Origin: Dasyornis broadbenti
Taxonomy: Eukaryota > Chordata > Aves > Passeriformes > Dasyornithidae
Reading direction: 5' to 3'
Length of the DNA: 64,000 nucleotides
Assembly: GCA_013397935.1 (NCBI GenBank)
Contig: VZRN01003455.1
Location: forward strand, 158,299 to 222,298
Position 1 is the first letter of the stretch, and each line of letters opens with the position of its first letter. Of this stretch, positions 1 through 13,400 are shown piece by piece. Made by a program: the position numbers and the translations under genes. The notes beneath the pieces were generated by a model. That model worked only from the letters and a program-made list of their open reading frames with translations. It had not been told where the DNA came from and made no database searches.

Positions 1-109
1 CGGGCTCGCGCGGGGCGGGGCCTCGCCGGCGCCGCCTGGTGCCCGCAGCTTCTCAGCTGGGGAGGGGAAGGGGCGATCTCCCGGCGGCGCCGGGACCGCG
101 TCCGTTCAG
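1..109 (+). other. RNF38: RNF38 candidate non-coding exon 1 (5' UTR, left end cut)
   Basis: A consensus-like splice donor, CAG|GTAGAG, lies at 107/110 inside the CpG island. The preceding 109 bases contain no ATG, so this would be a purely untranslated exon. If it is joined to the exon at 17,445, the first AUG of the message is at 17,532 and gives a 432-residue protein, the length I recall for a shorter human RNF38 isoform. The exon is inferred from the donor, the island and the strand. Another donor or an upstream coding exon outside the window is possible. Confidence 0.5.
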
Positions 110-210
110 GTAGAGGTTGAAGGAGGCCGTGTGGCCTGGGCCGACGGAGAACCCGAGCTTCTTCCACGTGCGGCGGCCCGCGAGGTGGACGAGAGCTGGG
201 GAAGGGACGT
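1..210 (+). promoter_or_regulatory. RNF38: GC-rich island at the RNF38 5' end
   Basis: The first ~200 bases are strongly GC- and CpG-rich, with GGGGCGGGG SP1-type boxes and many CG dinucleotides, and the composition drops abruptly to AT-rich after about 210. This is the usual look of a TATA-less vertebrate CpG-island promoter. It lies upstream of the RNF38 coding exons on the same strand. The island is cut by the window edge, so its real start and the transcription start are not visible. Confidence 0.75.
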
Positions 211-1557
211 GATTGTCAGATCTTGTTAAAGTTGCTTTATCTGCTTTGGCAAAAGGTAGAACTGGAACCTAAAAATCAACAGACTTTCCAGGACTGAATT
301 GCTGTATGCTGTCCTCAAGACAGCAATGTGCAGCAGTGTTCAATGTGCAAGGCGCTGGCAAGTGTTTCTGAAGCACAGAACCTTCTCCCATCTGTATAGG
401 AAAATGAAGTCTGTTGGTATCTGTGCTCCTCTTAAATTAGTCGAAAGAATAACTGTTTAGGGAAACACAGATGTTAGCAAGTATACGTGTTAGGGCATTT
501 AGTATTTTTCAGTACACGTGGATTAATTGCTATTCCTATATGACACAAAGGGGATTTTTTTTTTTTTTTATGCTTAAACCATAAAGTTGCATCTTGTTTC
601 CTTAAAAAGTGTGTTTTTAAACTGATTGTGCATTGAGATATTAACTGGGTACATCCATTTCAAATTGTAACTGTTTAAAACAAGTGGTTTAGTTATTACT
701 TACACAGAAGTTCATTGAATTGTAAGTCATTATAATGTTTATGAATGTATAGCATTTGCATTTTGAAACAGATTTTTGAAGGTCGTATTTGGAGCAGATG
801 TGTATGATCTGATAAGTTCTTCACATGTAGAGTGGGGCAGCTGGAATGGTAAGATGGACACGGTTACTAATAGTCTGCCTTATTCAATTATTGAATACAA
901 TTGCATTACAGTTTGATTTGATCTGCTTGTTCTTAAATGTAATTCACTGAGGCAACTGCTTTGGTTTCATTTGCCAAATTTATGGTATTTATCCACATCC
1001 CGGGGATCTTGCTATCTATTGTCCTAACAGACTTCTTAACTGCTTTGCAGCATTACATTACATCACATCACCTTTCTTACCTTCAAGGGAGTGTTGCAGC
1101 TGTGGTATTAGAGACTCAATGTCCTGAGAGAAGAAAAAACTCCATTTGGATACTAATGTGCAGTAAGAGAAAAGAGAGTGCAATCATCAGAGTAAGAGAT
1201 GTAACTAAGTATGAGGTGAAATTAAGTATGAGGTGGAAGAGCAAATAGGTTCTATGCCAGATTTAATGGCTAGTGATAGTTGATAATATTTTTGATCTTC
1301 CTTAATCACCAAATCTGTCAAAAAATGAAACGTATGCATACATAGAATTACATGCAAAGGAAGTTTTCAGAGAACTGTTACTAAGAGATATACTACTTGT
1401 GAGAAGTATTATTTGTGAAAAGTAGTATGTAAATAAATGGGTTTTATGAATTAAAGATCTCATGATTATTTTTTGTGAGTCTTACTTTGTTATCTCATGG
1501 ACTTACAGAGCAAGTTAAACTTAATTTGATTCTCATCTGGTTTACTTAGTGGTTTAC

Positions 1558-1595
1558 TTATTAAGTAAAACTTAGTATTAAGTTTTACTTAATAA
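1558..1595. repeat. Perfect 15-bp inverted repeat, 8-nt loop
   Basis: Arms TTATTAAGTAAAACT (1,558-1,572) and its exact complement (1,581-1,595) surround an 8-base loop. It is AT-rich and lies in RNF38 intron 1. No function is evident. Confidence 0.8.
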
Positions 1596-4500
1596 AAGTG
1601 TAATAAATACTAAATTGAAGTTGCATGTTGATCAATCCTTGCTTTGTACCTGCAGTAGTGTGGAAGTCACAAGTATATAATTGTCTTTCCTTTTTCTGAA
1701 ATACAAGGGTTTGGCTCAGAAGCTGATATTAGTTGAATCAGTTACTGTTGTGATTTGTCAAATTTATGCATCAGCTTATCTGAATACATTTTAAAATATG
1801 GTTTATTGACATAGTAAGAGATAACTTTTATGATTTAAAGTGATAGTGTTGATGAAGTAAATTACTTTTTCAACTCTTTGCTAAGAAAGCCTTTAAGAGT
1901 TGTGATGGTTTCTATGCAAAGTCTTACTAAAATATGAAAATGGTGTGGTTAGGAAGGGAAGTTGCTTCTTCAGACCTGTGATTGAATTGCTTGTACTATG
2001 AAATTGTAGTCTTGTTGTAAGTCAAAGCTGCCATACATACATGTTTGTGAAAGCTACATGGACTAAATTGCTAAGGAAACTACTGAGAATTTGTACAGAG
2101 TGAGTCTTTGAGTTACAGTATTCTCACTTAGTTTTTGTATGTAGCCTTACTATCTCCACCTCCCCTTGTCCCAGAAGGATTTAAAAAGCAAGAATAAGGG
2201 TAGAGGAAAGATGTGGAATGTCTTTTTTCCTGTCTTTAGTCAGAGTTTTGACTGTGGAGGAGTGATTCTTGAAACTTGTGGAAGATACAGACTTGTCTTA
2301 ATCAGTTTGTACAGAAATAGAACTTGTGATTTCCTTCTCTATATATGAATGTGTATCAAATTAAATAATCTGATATGGAATATTTAAATACTGCTGTGGG
2401 CAGAACTTGACTAGGTTTATGATTTAACAGGATGGTTTTAATTTTTTTTATTCTTCAACTTCACATGGTAGTGGGTAGGTTGCTTTTTTATTAGGCCCTT
2501 TAAAGATAAGGAAACTTGATTTGCTTTTTGGTGCCCTCTACTGATATCTGTTTGTCAGAACATTGAAAACTGGTGCTGGTTTTGGTCCTTAACAGCAGTA
2601 AAACGCTAACAACAGCAGATCTTTAAGAGCAGTGGGAAGGGGAAAGAGGGAAAGGAAGCCCTTTCACACTGTAAGTATTTTGCTGTTTGTCTTCCAACCA
2701 GTTTGTCTGAATTGCACTGGAACTATACCTCATCTGGTTGAAAAGCAGATAAGCAGCATGTATCTGGCTTGCCTAGTGTATTCTGTTGGCATTGTAGCAG
2801 TAAAAAGACTGATTCCTTTGCTTTTCTGCTCTCGGGAAAGACATTCTTTCTTTAATTTCTACAATTTCTGGTTCTCAGTAAATACATTTCAGGTTTGCTG
2901 TCTCTGAATTTTTTTATCTCCTTGTTTATTTTCAATAACTTTGCATTTTTTGTATTTCCCACTACTATCTGAGTTACTGCAAAAATGCATAGTGCTTCGT
3001 GTGAGTACCACTGCATATGCTGTGCATTGCTTGCTTTCTGTTTAAGTAGCCCTGTCATTTTACCAGTCTTGCAGTTTTGTTTCTACCGCAAAATCTGTGA
3101 ACACCTCTGTCCTAGAAAAGCTCAGAATTTGCTTTAAATCAGCTATATTGTCTCTACAGAACCTCTTACCTTAGTCTTGTGGTCTGTCTTTGCTAACTTT
3201 GTTAATTTCTGACAGAAGAGGCCAAATTTTTTTTGTCACATTGCAGTAGCAATAAATTGTGTGAGAAGTGATGAGAACATTCATGGCACAATTTATGATG
3301 CTGCTGAGCAGATGCTCTGTCTGGCAGTCTTCATGAAAGCGTTAGGAGATGGCTTTCTAAACAAAAATAAAGGACTTATCTTCCTTATTCAGGTTATTTC
3401 TTTAGATTATCTCTGTTGGAATTGTTCTTTTTAAAAGTTGTGATGAATGTGTTTGATGAGCAGCCTTTTCAAAATCTGATTCTTGGAAATCCATCTCTTG
3501 CAAAGACATTCAAAACTATTTTGTTAGTAAGTACTGTGGGAGGGCGTTCTTGATCTGTGTCCTCTGTGTTTGTGTCTTGGGAAAACATCAGAACTGAATA
3601 TACAGCAAGAGAGAAAATGAAGAGATGGGAGAAATTAAAGACTAGGAACAGGTATTAATTTAAAATAGTGCTCTGGAAGGAACTTGTGAAGATAAGAAGT
3701 TCCAAGTGGATGACTAAAAACATTCAGATATGGGCACAAAGGTCCTGGTAAGATCCGTACGCATTTGGTAATTTTGTGTGCGAAGCTGTACTGAGCATAG
3801 GTTAGCGATCATATGTGAAATTTTCTAACTATTTCATTTCCTTACTGTATCAGAACACAGTCAGAGCACTTTTTCTCAAATTTTATACCTGGATACAGAG
3901 ACCGGGTATAGTGTTTGTATTCTTTGGTTCTGTTTTCTGTATGTGAATGTTAATGTGTATCTGTTGTTTTGTTCAACCTTGGGCAGAGCTTGAGACTATT
4001 TTGAAAAAGGACACATCCCACCAAATTTCTTACATGGTTTAAGTTCTTAATGCCTTTTTTTTTTTTCTCTTTGGCAAAGGTGTGGGATGAGATTTAAGAA
4101 GTGAGTTGGCTAACTGTGCCTATTTGTGTGTATTTGGGGGAGCGAGGCTTGTGTTGCTTCACATATCATCTAATGTGTATCACGTGGTTTGTTTTTTATT
4201 GACAGACCTTCATTTGACTTTGTGTGAGAATAATCTTGTTTTCTAAAGTAAATGGAAAGACCTACACAAGTAGAAGCTGTTTCTTGAAGCTGAGAACCTG
4301 TAGTGTTTCCTCACATATTTCTTACTCTGGGTAACTTAGCAGAAAATGCCAGTTCTTTCTTGGTTTTGCCGTCTCAAATTATTTGTCGCTTTCATTGAGG
4401 AGTGAACTCTTTACCCATTACGTCCCATTTGCTCTTAGACAACAGCCTCCCAACATGTATATTTTACAGGGGCAGAAGAACCAGCCTCTGTTGCAGTAGT

Positions 4501-4740
4501 TAATATGTTTACAGGGCCTGTACAGAGTCTGACACACGTACAAATGAAGTTGTGCAAGTTACTAAGAGTAAAAGGTGCATTGAAGCCCCAGCTCTAGAGA
4601 TGAGCAATTTTTTTCCCCCCAAAGCTTATTAAAGCAATTCTTACTAATTTATCCAATCTATTAATAAAACCTAAAAGTGTATATTTAAATCAAGTAGTCT
4701 CTAATATGGAGCACATAGTCTAAACATGATGAGCTTTGGA

Positions 4741-5790
4741 GAGAATAATAGAATCATTTAAATTGAAAAACACCCGTAAGATCATCAAGTCCAGTCATTA
4801 ATCTCACACTAAGTCTAGCGCTAAATGACATCCCTAGCACTATGTCTATACATCTTTTTTATTACTTCCAGAGATGGTGGCTTAACCACTTCCCTTGGCA
4901 GCCTGTTCCAATGCTTGACAATCCTTTTGGTGAAGAAAATTTTCCCAATATCTGAGTTAAACCTGAGGCCATTTCTTCTTGTCCTGTCACTTGGAAAATA
5001 GACCAGCTCCCACCTTGCTGCAGCCTCTTTTCAGGCAGCTGTAGAGAGAGACAAGGTCTCCTCTGAGTCTCCTTTTCTCCAGGTTAAACAACCCCAGCTC
5101 CTTCAGCTAGTTCTCATAAGACTTGTGCTCCAGACCCACCACATTCCAGCACCTCAATGTCCTTCTTGTCGTGAGGGGCCCAGAACTGGACACAGAACTC
5201 AAGGTGTGACCTCACCAGTGCCGAATACAAGGGGACAATCCCTGCCCTGGTCCTGCTGGTCACTCTATTGCTGATACAGGCCAGGATGCCATTGGTCTTC
5301 TTGGCTACCTGGGCACACACCTGGCCCATGTTCAGCAGCTGTCACCTAGCACCTCAAGGTCCTTTTCTGCTGGGCAGATTTCCAGCTGCTCCACCCCCAG
5401 CCTGTAGCGCTGCCTGGGGTTGTTGTGATGCAAAGGTGGGACTCAGCCCATTGATCCATCCTGCCCAGATCCATCTGCAGAGCCTCCTTACCCTCTAGCA
5501 GTTCAACTTCCGCCCAACTTGGTGTCATCTGCAAATTTACTGAGGAGTCACTCGATCCTCTTGTCCAGTTCATTGATAGCGATGTTACATGGGGCTAGCC
5601 CCAGTGTTGAATCCTGTGGAACACCACTTGTCACTGGACACCATCTGGATATAATTCCATTCACCAGAATTCTCTTAGCCTAGCCATTCAGCCAGTTCTT
5701 CACCAAGGAAAAGAGGGCACCTCTCCAAGTCACAAGCAGCCAGGAGAATGCTGTGGGAAATGGTGTATAATGCTTTACTAAAATTCAGTT
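4741..5790 (-). mobile_element. CR1 LINE, 5'-truncated, minus strand
   Basis: Read on the minus strand, this is the 3' half of a CR1 retrotransposon. The copy ends at 4,741 with the CR1 3' tail (complement of an AGAATAATAGAATCA-type octamer repeat). A decayed ORF2 C-terminus lies at 5,114-5,329, with the family's 'PLYSALVR' and 'QFWAPH' type motifs. Upstream reverse-transcriptase sequence is recognisable to about 5,790, where the copy is truncated, as is typical of CR1 insertions. Frameshifts and stops show it is dead. Confidence 0.9.
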
Positions 5791-8768
5791 AAACAGAGTA
5801 TAGATAGTGCTGTTGTTAAGCATAGTTCTGCAGTGTGTAAACATGTAGTATTCTGTATCGTAAATAAACTATTTTTTTTAATTGTTTAACAAAATGCTAA
5901 TCATAACATTGTGCTTAGTGACTCATTGTGTTCAGCTGTTTGTAGGTGATGAAGAGTTTACTTGTCCTAGACTGTGTGAAAGACAGAGTAAAGCCTTGGT
6001 ATTTATTTCAGCTGTGAAAGTTTCCTTTTGTGTGGAAAATTCTGTAGAAGGAAAGAATAAGTTAAGCATCAGAAACAGGAGAAAGACAGAACTGATACAC
6101 AGGGTGAGAGGAGCCCTGTTTGGGGTTGACGACTGTGGTGATAGTTAAGGACAATGGCTGCAGTTGTACTGTGTGCCATTTGGGTTGTGTTTTCTCCCTC
6201 ATTCAGTGAGATCTCCACAGAGAAGAAGGAAATTGAAAAAAGTAGAACTGAGAATGAGTTATTCTTAGAATTAAATATCTTGAACTTCTTTGAATTTTCA
6301 AACCTGTGTTTAAATACAGCTCTCTTAAGTTGTATCTCTTAAGATTTGTTCTGTTTGGGGTTTTTGGTTTTGTTTTCTCTAATACCAATGTGAATATGTT
6401 GAAGAACACTCCGTTGTTAACATGACAGTTTTGTTGTATTTATTAGGTAGGTATTTAGGTAGTTTTTGTGGGTTCATTGTGTAGTTTCTAAAATGGGTTA
6501 AGACTACTAATCATTGGGGCTTCAAATTTCCAGCAATACGGAAAGACTGGGGGAATGTAGAGAGAAAATTGTGGTACAGAGAGCACATAATACTACATTA
6601 TACACAGAAATTTTTAACAGTATGGTATGGTGAGCAAATACTTCCATTTTTTGCTAATGCAGTTCAGTATTCTGATGACAAGCAACAACAGTGAAGGCAG
6701 CCAAGTATGAATATGCGTTACCACAATAGAGGTTGAGTTGTTACACCAGTAGTCCTCTTACTAGGAACAGATTTCAAATGCTGACTTGCCTTTGTGCCCA
6801 TTATGGACATTAGTTATAGTAGTGTGAGCAATGTTTTTATTGGTATAAATGTTTGGATGTTCTTTTGATGCTTTGTCAGCAAATATGGTCAGTATAACAT
6901 TCATGCACAAACATAAAAGATTTCAGTCTTCAGTGCTCAAGTGCTAGCTGGTCCATTAATGTATGTTGTGTTTCATATATGTGTGTGCATACCTGTTTGC
7001 ATCTATATCTGTGTGGTTTAATATCAGGGGAAAACTCTGTAAGTGGAAAGAGTGTGATTTTGGTTTTTTAATAATTGCCCTAATTACGCTGCCTCTGCTG
7101 AGCTACCTGTATTGTTAGTTTCACATGCCTAAATGGCAAAATCATTAGCGATTACGTACTGAATATGCAAACTATCTGCAGAGAAGACTTTGTTGTGAAG
7201 CAATTTGGAGCCAGACTTCTCTGCAGACCCCTTGTCCCATCAACAGAAAAAGCAGAATTATTTTTAAAATTGAAAATTTGATCTTTTTGAAATGTACCTA
7301 AATCTGAACACCTTGTTCACCACTTTACTTCTGCCCTTGGCATCATTTTAAGTATATCAATTTCAGCACAGTTTATGACATTCAAAGAAATTTCTTTACA
7401 GTAATGAATACATTTTAATGGTACATATGCAAAGCTTACTGTGTTTCAGCTTTGTATGTGCAAAAATTAAGTCTCTTTCTGTCTTTGTAATTCTGTGATT
7501 TTAATTAAAAATTTGTCTTCTGTTTACATACAGTATAGGAGATCAGGACTCTCCAGAGGCCTAGAGATAGCTTTTAGTACCATCTCCTGAAATGACACTT
7601 TATATATTATGTAAGATGGTACTGATGTCAAAACACTGGCACTTTACCTCAGATCTTGGTAGGCAATTGGGAGACTGAGTGGTAAAAAATGATAAGTGGA
7701 AAATACTTTTTAAAAATCTTGTTGGATACTAGTTCTGTTTGTTACATAATTCTTTAAATTTTCAGTTTTAAGAAAGCTTGAAGTGTTTGCTGTCATAATA
7801 CCTACTAATTGCAGGAAACATCCACAAAAATAGCACAATTTTTTCTTCCATTTTCTATCACACATACCATTGACAAAATAAAGTTGAAAACTGAGACCAT
7901 AAATTGGGATTTTAAGGTGAAATTAATACTTTTCCAACAACTGGGGTTTTTCTAGTAGAGAGGGAGGTATAGCTGAGGTTTCTTCCCTTATTGATATTTG
8001 ATTGGTGGTTTTGGATTGAGAGTTAAAAAATCCCCATTCAGAAAAAATACAGTGATGTGATACAAAAATAAATACCTGCTAATGTCTTTGTGAGTTTGGA
8101 GCATTTAAATTGCTTTGATTCATTCCTTCAAAAAATGTTTGCAAAACTTTTTCATATTTCAATGGATTCTTGTTTGCATGCAGCAAGTACTGCAAGCACT
8201 AATAAATACTAATATCATTCAATTTGAAGAACTTTGAGATGGCTGTGTGCTGCCTTGATTCTTAAACCTGCTTCAGTATTAGAAAAGGAAACACTACAGT
8301 TGTGATATATGGGTTTCACTGTCCATTTTATATGAGCAGTAGAGCCTGCAAATAAGAAACATGTAATCTTAACTATATACAATTTCCTTCTTTTTTAAAT
8401 GCTGTTGAATCTGCAGTACTGAATATGATGCTACTATTTTTACATTTTTCCAATGTTTTTGTCCATTTTAAATTTATGTGCAGCGAAGTAATATTCCAGT
8501 GAAGTAATACTGGAATGAGAAATTGATATCTAATATCAAATTCTTAGGACTGTTTCAAGTACTTACTGTGTGAAACTTAAGCAGTTTAGACTTAGCTGTC
8601 TCTTAATGTTGTTTTTTGTGTATCGTAAACATCTAGTTAAATGAGAAATGCATTTCAGAGAAGAAACTAATACAGAGAAAACACTGGAGATGGATGTCAG
8701 TCTGATGTAGAATAAGCAACAGATTAAATATTCAGGTTATTAATGGTGTTTTGTCCAAAGTAAAAAGA

Positions 8769-8920
8769 GTCTCTATTGGACTGTCCAGTATGTCAGTGTT
8801 TCTCTTGTGGTGGAAGCCCAGAACTGCACACAGTGCTCTAGATGCTATGTCCTAGGACTTTTTTTCAAGAATTGGCTCATTTTGGCCTTCCTTTCAGTCA
8901 CCTGCTTTGTTTGAAACAGT
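8769..8920 (-). mobile_element. CR1 remnant, minus strand
   Basis: This short fragment closely resembles bases 10,310-10,440 of the neighbouring CR1: both carry a TCCAGTATGTCA start, an AGAACTGCACAC block and a GGCTCATTTTGGCCTTCCTT block. It appears to be an older, severely trimmed copy of the same subfamily. Confidence 0.75.
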
Positions 8921-9967
8921 TCTATGCTATTGGTATGCAATTTACTATTGCATGCCACAGATCTCTACAGATCTACTTTGCATGCGGGATTCATTGTCAG
9001 TTCTGGTTGCTGAAAAACAAACTGGCTTTTGTGCCCACTGTCAGTAAATAATGAATTAATCCTGTTAGCCAGGAGTGAATTATGGATGGCCAGAAAGATT
9101 ACTGAGGTGTGTTCTTGGTACAGTTGTTAGATACAGTAACAGTGTAATTGATATGTACCATCATAGCTTTGAAAGACAAAAAGAAGAGACGAACTTAAAT
9201 CTTCTTTTTAACATGTCTGGTAACATTGCTCTTATTTTATAAATTACATTCCTTTAACTAAATACTGTGGAAAGTTCTGCTGTTCCACTGTCAGAAGGGT
9301 TCTTTAATTTACAGAAATTACTAAGAAATCTGATACATATAAAGCTGCTACAGCAAATTTTGTACCAGCAACCTGACATGGCTGTGGTTCATTGGTTTAC
9401 ATTTTCAGATGAAGTGACTAGTTTTCTTCTTACCGCATGATCATATTTCAAGCAAGTTAAAGAAAATATTTATGTAGGTTTCATTTCAGAATGATGTGCC
9501 TTGCTAAGCACTCTTCTAGCTGAATTGAAATACAAAATACTTTCTTCCTAAATCCACAGTGATGTCACCAGGAGGGTGGAGTTTTTTAACTACCTTTTTT
9601 TTTTTCCAGTTTTTCTATTTTGCTGTGGCTATAGGAACAGTAAGTGTCATGCTTTGTGTTTTTTGATCTCTGTGGAATTTTCATCCTAAGTACTCATTAC
9701 AGATTCATTTTTTAAATTATTGACAATGCAAAGATTAAGAAAAAAATGTAAGAAAAAATCTCTGAAATGCAGAAAGAAATGTATTTCATTTTGAATACTC
9801 AGAGGTATTTGGTGTTCAGTGGGCAACGATAGATGCTTGTAAGGATACTTTGTGTCTCAAGGGTACATCTTGAAGTACCCCAAAGTACTATTTGAGTTGC
9901 TCTTTGCTTCTTTCACAGGAAAAAGGCTGCCAAAAGCCTTTGTGTTTAGCATTGAATGGAAATCAAT

Positions 9968-10450
9968 TATAGAATCACAGTGGCTGAAGTTGGAAGGGAC
10001 TTCTGGAGGTTGTCTGGTCCAACTCTCCTGCTGAAGCAGGACTAGCTAAAGCCAAGTGCCCAGGACCATGGCTTTTAAGATATCCAAGGAGAGAGACTCC
10101 ACAGCCTGTGTGAAACTCCTACCAGTGCTCCATCACTCCCCTGAGTAAGGAAGTGTTACTCATGTTCAAATGGAGCCTGCTGTGTCTCACTGATGAGATA
10201 GCCCTGAGCTTTCTCTTTTCTAGGCTGAACAGTCAGTCCAAGGCTATCTCAGCCGTTCTTTACATAAGAGGTGCTGTAGGTGCTTAATCATCTCTGTGAC
10301 CCTTGACTGGACTCTCCAGTATGTCAATATTTCTCTTGTGGGGAACCTAGAACTGCACACTGTACTCCAGATGCTGTCTCCTAGGATGTTAGCAAGAACT
10401 GGCTCATTTTGGCCTTCCTTGTAGGCATCTGCTTTTTTTAAAACGGTTTG
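9968..10450 (-). mobile_element. CR1 LINE 3' fragment, minus strand
   Basis: The segment begins with the complement of the CR1 3' terminus (TATAGAATCACAG) and continues through the conserved 3' region ('GGAAGGGACTTCTGGAGGT', 'TCCAACTCTCCTGC') into the ORF2 end. The right limit near 10,450 is approximate because the copy is diverged. Confidence 0.85.
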
Positions 10451-13400
10451 CAGTTTTGGGAAGGTCTGTATTTCTTTACTAATTTTTTATTAGGCTAAAT
10501 TCAGATTTCCCTTAGTGTTCCTTCATCAGGAAGTTATCTAGTATGTGCCCAGCCAGCCACGTTTCCAAGTTATGTCCTGCTCACAACTCTGAAATCAAAG
10601 CTTGGCTAGAAAGAAATGGCTCTGAATATCATTGATAGTGAGATTTTTGGGTAAAATTTGAATGTTTCTTAAAAAAAAAAAAAGAATGAAACATGTTTAC
10701 ATTCTAGGATTTGTATCTAGTGCCTGGTGTATGCAGGGTGTGGATATCAGTATTAGAATTTTTATTTTCTCACCATGTACCTGTTTACCTTCACTTTTCC
10801 ACTTCCTTTTACTAGGATTGTGCTCATTGTCAACAGCTGTAACAGTCTGCTGTTCTTACCAGAGATGTCGCTGTATCTGGTCCAGATTTTGTCTTATTCA
10901 TTAGAAGAGGTGTAACGATTATGTGAATGGTGGTGGGTTGAAGCAAAGGTTCTGACTCCTGTTTACCCTGCAGAAGTCAAACAAGCAGTGTTACTTGCTC
11001 TAGTTGGACTGGCACGCAGCTGGCAGGATTAAAAATACCACTATGTTGGCCAATGCAGCTAAGCCAGCAAAATTCTTTGGACAAATCCAATTATACTGGC
11101 AAAAGATTCTTATTTCTGATGTGTATTTTGTCAGCTGAAGTTCCTGTAAAGAGCTTTTGCCAGTGAAAGATGTGTGTCATTACAGTACGATTCTGCTGGC
11201 AAATCTTAATACATGGACAAATCCTTTGTCATGCAGCCCTTGTTTAATCCTTGTTTATTTTGTCTTGAAAAAAGCACATTGGTTAGGCTTGGAAGTATTG
11301 CACTTTTTCATAAAATCTGTTACTTTTTTGCCACTTACGGCACAGGGCTTTTAATTTACTGCCCTTAGTTGCTTCTTATAGGAGCTCCTTTCTGGATTTA
11401 TTTAAAGCTAGAATTTTAAGAATATATTTAAAGGAAATATTAAACTTCATGTACCCCAAGAACTTTTCATCTGTTCGCTTACAAGTTAATATGATCCCAC
11501 TTTTTTCATCCTGTTTTTTTTTTTCCTCACTGTTACACAAAATGTAGCTGTAGATCCCTCAGGAATAAAGCTGACAATGAGCATGTGAAAGCTTTGGCTT
11601 TCATGTAAGCTGAGAGTTACCAGCATATGAGCCCAGGGACATCAGCGCTAATCAAATGGGAACCTGATCGGGAGTGAAGCTCACGGGAAAGCATGGCAGG
11701 GAAGGATGATAAAACCTGGCTTTATTAACCTATGATGTATATGCAATGTCCTGTTTTGCACACTAGGGAACTGGCTGATGTAGTGCAGGTGCTGCTGTCT
11801 GGATTCCAAGATCTGCAGCTGGCCTCTGGCATGTATACTGGTGCAAAAGTACATGCAGATGGTGGGGATGTAAACTATCCTGGGATGTCATGTCAAGGAG
11901 ATAAAAGGTCCTTGGGTCTTCACATACCTGGATGGAGGAGGCAAACTTCCCTGGTTTAGCATAACAAATTTGTCTCATCACCTACACCAACTCTTTGCAT
12001 TTTCTTTAAATATTCTTGTTTAGAGCAAGGGGTGAAGGGCTGTTGTTTATTCCCATATTCTTCTTAGTTTTTGCTGTTTTCAGAAGTAGTCTTCACCTCA
12101 CTCTCCCTGGATTGTAGTATCTAACAGAGTCTGTACAATTGTTTTGAGTATTGTTAGTGAAAGAGTTTTGTGATCTGTAAGGGAACATGGAAGGGGAGAG
12201 AGCATCAGCTCATATAAGTTGTGTCTGGTCAAGGAACTTTTCATTGCCTTAAGAGGATAATAAGAAAAGGAGAAATAAATGGGAACATTCTGAGACACAA
12301 ATCTGTTGAACCAAAAAGAAAGGGAGACAGATAAAAGGAACAAACCTGAGCAGTCATTGTTGGAGGGGGTAAGTGGAATATGGGAGTGTTTATTTCAGTG
12401 AGATTATTTAAATGAAGACCTCATTAAATGGCACTGTAAGGGAAAGGAGGAAGCCACAGACAAAATATGGAAAGAAATACAAACTTGCCAAACAAACTTA
12501 AGGGAGACAAAGACAAGAAACAAAACCTGGTCAGTCACACTAACTGATGAGCTGTCAGAATAGTGCACACAAACAAGGATTCTGTGACTGATAAGGATGC
12601 AAACCTGAGGGTGCAGGATTTTGGGGCAGGTCAGTGAGACTATGCCAGCTGAGGAAGTGATTTGCAAGTGAAGGGAGTTTGGAAAGGGACAAAACAGGGC
12701 CAGACAGAAAAAGGGCCAATGCAGGTAAACTGTGGCCAATCTTTACACTTGTTTGGGTAAGCCTTGTGCCTGCTCACTGCAGTCTTTCCTGTTTTATTAG
12801 ATCTTTTCTTTAACTACCTCTCTGTATAATTTCACTTTCTATACCATATGTGTGAGTGCTGCAGGGGCTAAGTGAGACCAGCTTGAGTAGAAATGAGGCC
12901 AGCAACTGGAGTCTCAGTGGAGGTGTTGGCGCTAACCAGGTTTGCAGTGCCAGCAGTGGAAGTGAATGCGGCTCTTGGTGGCAGGAGCTGGATGGGCTGC
13001 AGCTATCTGAATTATTTTGTTGGTTTCCTACAGACTTTGTATCTATAGTGCCAGCTATAGGAGGACTTGCATGAGCTTGTAAATTACTTTGTAGTGCCAC
13101 ACCTAAGTTAAACTTCTGCCTCTCCTGCTTACTGTGGGAGAGATGGAAGAAGACGATAATGCTTATAAAGCCATCTGGGCTGCAATGGCTCCATCCAGTC
13201 ACATAAGTGATTTTCCTTGCTTTGTTTTAGGGTTGTGGGGCACAACTCTTCCAGAGCTTACTAGACCTAGGCCAAAAAATGTACTTACAAAGAAGTTGGT
13301 CCTGGATTATGAATAAGCCATTGCACTTGGATGTAACTGTCTATTCAGTCTGAGAATTTACTGTTATTTTAGATACGATCAGACTAATAGAAATATTGAA

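Noticed and set aside
10960..11240. Recurring GCTGGCA/GCCAGCA blocks that looked like an ancient DNA transposon or SINE
   Set aside because: The blocks are irregularly spaced with no terminal repeats or target duplication, and I could not match a family.
12810..13202. 130-codon minus-strand open frame in RNF38 intron 1, overlapped by a plus frame
   Set aside because: It is Ser/His/Leu-rich with no domain, no splice framework and a competing frame on the other strand. It is best explained as a chance frame.
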